From NCBI GenBank assembly GCA_013911655.1, contig JACESU010000003.1, positions 129,996 to 193,995 of the forward strand: a DNA stretch of 64,000 nucleotides, read 5' to 3'. Below, piece by piece: positions 62,352 through 64,000 of the stretch. How positions within the stretch are numbered: the first letter of the stretch is position 1; each line of letters begins with the position of its first letter. Origin of the DNA: Alphaproteobacteria bacterium. Lineage in GTDB: Bacteria > Pseudomonadota > Alphaproteobacteria > Caedimonadales > UBA1908. The translations under genes and the position numbers were made by a program. The notes under the pieces were generated by a model, which was not told the DNA's origin, did not search any database, and saw only the letters and a list, made by a program, of their open reading frames with translations.

Positions 62352-62391
62352 GTTTTTTGGAGGAAAGAGAAAGTAAGTAGTTTTTTGGAGG
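62352..62391. repeat. Direct repeat pair upstream of the OTU gene
   Basis: GTTTTTTGGAGG occurs at 62352-62363 and again at 62380-62391, 28 bases apart, in the 252-bp gap between flgB and the OTU gene. Possibly regulator sites. Confidence 0.45.
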
Positions 62392-62459
62392 TTGTATAGG
62401 TGGATCAACGTTTTGTAAAATAATTTTCAAAAAACGAATTCAAAACGAAAATCAAAATG

Positions 62460-62490
62460 TTGACTTTTTGACAATTAAAATACATATAAA
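62460..62490 (+). promoter_or_regulatory. Possible promoter of the OTU gene
   Basis: TTGACT at 62460-62465 and TATAAA at 62485-62490 with a 19-base spacer, a little long. The -35 is near perfect; another TTGACA at 62468 is too close to the -10. Confidence 0.4.
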
Positions 62491-62521
62491 GAGCATCATG
62501 TAATATCACAAGGCTTTGTTC

Positions 62522-64000
62522 ATGCGGAATTCTAAAAAATACTTCTTACTTACAGCATCTTTCTTCTCGTTGGCAAGCCTTATGCCTGCCAAGGCCTCTT
62601 TTCTTTTTGACCACGATGAAGGTGTAAAAGCATGGGCGATCTCAAAGGCAAAAAATCAATTGCCCGCAATAAAGCTCACTGATAAAGCGCAACTCCGAGG
62701 TGCAGAGATCCACAATAATAATTGGGGGCACGATCAGCTAGTATTAGGCGCAACCTATTACACTGAAGCCTACATGCTGGGAGATGGTAACTGTTTTTAT
62801 TATGCCATGGGGACAACGCCTGAAGAAGCGCGGGCCCTGCTTTTGGCGAATGCGGGTCAACAACATGTCAGGCAGCTTGCGCACGCTGAAATTGTTGATG
62901 AATTTGATCGTCTTCCTCAAAAGATACGTCGTAAGAAAAGTTACCGTGCGCTTGCCGAGGAAAAGCAACTTCTTTTAGGAGCCTTGGCAATTAATGACTT
63001 AGGACAAGAAGAAAGAAGGCAGCTTCTTATGAGGCAGCAGAACTTTTTTGCAAATCAAGCAACGTGGGCGACAAGAAGGAGCGTTTATGAGTCCTATGTG
63101 AATCATGTTCTTGTGGACGGTCATTGGATGCTTTTTCAGGAAGATAGACCTGGGCTTCTAAAACGAACATACTTTGCGGATGTAGTGGCCCACCTTATGA
63201 ATAAAAGGTTGACCATTTGGGGGCAAGTCGATGGTAATAGAAACCGTTTAGAACAACGACCTGAATATGGGCAAGGGTATATTATACCTCTTCATACGTA
63301 TGATTCGGGAGCATGGCAAAATCAGGACGTTCACTTGATTCACAGAGGGAATCACTACAATCGGTTGGTAAGAGAAGGTCAAGCAAGAGCCTTACAAGAA
63401 GCGCGTATCGATGAAGAGAGGCACTTGGCTACAAAGGCGCAACAAGAAAGCTTGATCCTTCAACCAGAGGGCTTTTATTATCGCTACCTCAAGCAGATAC
63501 AGGATTCTTTAGATACCCTGCTGAGAGGTGATGTGTTATCCGGTGAGACACGAGGCCAAGTTCAAGGGTGGCGCAATGCTCTTACGCCTGCCCGTGTCAC
63601 ACAACGTCAAGTAGACATGCTTCAAATGGATCCCCTTGATGTATTAGCCTTTCGCACAGTGCTTTTGCGTGCATATGTCTTGGCCTTAAAAAACCAAGAA
63701 CGCAATGAACACAGATCCGAAGCCCAAGACAGAGAGCTGCTGACGTTACAAATGAAGGTTGCTGCTCTTCGCGCAAGTCTAGAGGGTGCACCCGAATTAC
63801 CAGAAGACAAAATAGTCCTTGAAACATCACGCCTACATCAAGGCTTGATCAATGATCTAGACGCCTTATCCAGAGAAGCTCCGGTAATTCCAGGAAGCTT
63901 AAACGCGCAAAGAAGAATCCATTCAGAGTTTTTTTTAAACGAACTTTTGAAGATCGTTGAATTACTTTATGGAGCCATGAAAAACAAAACTCAAGATGAT
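62522..64000 (+). CDS. Exported OTU-type cysteine protease (deubiquitinase-like), 3' end beyond window
   Basis: The frame is open from ATG 62522 to the last base (493 codons); AAGG lies eight bases upstream. A Sec signal peptide (YFLLTASFFSLASLMPAKA, cleavage near 25) is followed by an OTU core: the catalytic loop LGDGNCFYYAMG (D88, C91), helix YESYVNHVLVDGHWMLF, strand VVAHLMNKRLTIWG (about 221-234), and the histidine loop LIHRGNHYNRL (H278). The order and spacing D-G-N-C ... H-Y match the OTU superfamily used by Legionella and Chlamydia effectors to cut ubiquitin. From about 290 the rest is a long helical, charged region of unknown role. Ubiquitin is absent in bacteria, so a host target is inferred; export out of the cell (Sec plus another route) is unproven. 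Confidence 0.78.
   Translation, partial: MRNSKKYFLLTASFFSLASLMPAKASFLFDHDEGVKAWAISKAKNQLPAIKLTDKAQLRGAEIHNNNWGHDQLVLGATYYTEAYMLGDGNCFYYAMGTTPEEARALLLANAGQQHVRQLAHAEIVDEFDRLPQKIRRKKSYRALAEEKQLLLGALAINDLGQEERRQLLMRQQNFFANQATWATRRSVYESYVNHVLVDGHWMLFQEDRPGLLKRTYFADVVAHLMNKRLTIWGQVDGNRNRLEQRPEYGQGYIIPLHTYDSGAWQNQDVHLIHRGNHYNRLVREGQARALQEARIDEERHLATKAQQESLILQPEGFYYRYLKQIQDSLDTLLRGDVLSGETRGQVQGWRNALTPARVTQRQVDMLQMDPLDVLAFRTVLLRAYVLALKNQERNEHRSEAQDRELLTLQMKVAALRASLEGAPELPEDKIVLETSRLHQGLINDLDALSREAPVIPGSLNAQRRIHSEFFLNELLKIVELLYGAMKNKTQDD

Noticed and set aside
62270-62521. Sigma-54 promoter for flgB
   Set aside because: A TGGCGCG stretch lies upstream of flgB on the minus strand, but the required GC element at -12 (TTGC) at the right spacing is missing.
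1-64000. CRISPR arrays, insertion sequences, prophage or integrase genes
   Set aside because: No regularly spaced repeats, transposase-like proteins, terminal inverted repeats or phage structural genes were seen; both tRNA genes lack adjacent integrases.

Overview
The window carries a compact, mostly chromosomal stretch of an alphaproteobacterium. The evidence is lineage-typical gene sets: popZ (DUF2497) beside tolC, a divK/pleD-like pair, lptA-lptB-rpoN, recA-alaS, carD, gatCAB, bolA-grxD next to a DUF1476 (F1-ATPase zeta) gene, a HIG1-domain gene beside a cob(I)alamin adenosyltransferase, and lepB-rnc-era-recO-parC. Several Sec-exported proteins of unknown function, plus one exported OTU-type deubiquitinase-like protein, suggest a host-associated (intracellular or protist-associated) member, for example of the Holosporales. 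That placement is inference; no rRNA gene is present to test it.

Layout. 1-2.0 kb: the start of an MHS-type MFS transporter and a LysR regulator, divergent from a LuxI-like autoinducer-synthase homologue with a good sigma70 promoter. 2.0-7.3 kb: carD, hemH, gpt, a PduO-type adenosyltransferase, a HIG1 protein and parE. 7.3-14.7 kb: a Cys-rich exported protein, recA, alaS, def, divK, a DHp-REC-PAS-GGDEF protein and tRNA-Gly. 14.9-19 kb: an unknown exported membrane-anchored protein, a secretin lipoprotein and ribokinase. 19-26.4 kb: a PIMT-like methyltransferase, rhodanese, tolC, popZ, lptA, lptB, rpoN and an APH-fold kinase. 26.6-31.5 kb: an exported gamma-glutamylcyclotransferase-like protein, an OmpA-family lipoprotein, a small coiled-coil protein, a degenerate GGDEF protein and an exported unknown. 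31.5-41 kb: gatBAC, cpaB, then lepB-rnc-era-recO-parC. 41-49.4 kb: a second LysR, a DUF502 protein, ccmB/ccmA/mfd, tadA and fumC. 49.4-52.5 kb: two tandem exported paralogues with an NPDV-type repeat, a 2TM protein and tRNA-Pro. 52.7-56.7 kb: grxD/bolA, DUF1476, a GATase, a histidine phosphatase, a GNAT and an AvcD/DcdV-like deaminase. 56.8-64 kb: an exported protein with an RVxF-like motif, trkH, ispA/xseB, flgB-flgC-fliE and the exported OTU protein, which runs off the window end.

Functionally the backbone is DNA topology and repair (parE, parC, recA, recO, mfd, xseB), translation (alaS, gatCAB, def, tadA), envelope (lptAB, tolC, lepB, OmpA lipoprotein), cell-cycle and c-di-GMP signalling (divK, GGDEF proteins, popZ, rpoN) and haem/cytochrome functions (hemH, ccmAB). 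The most interesting material is the accessory exported set: OTU protein (62522-64000), GGCT-like protein, NPDV-repeat pair, RVxF-motif protein, and a FlgC that carries a Sec signal peptide. To these add the deaminase resembling anti-phage dCTP deaminases and the divergent LuxI-like protein. No CRISPR array, insertion sequence, integrase or rRNA was seen.
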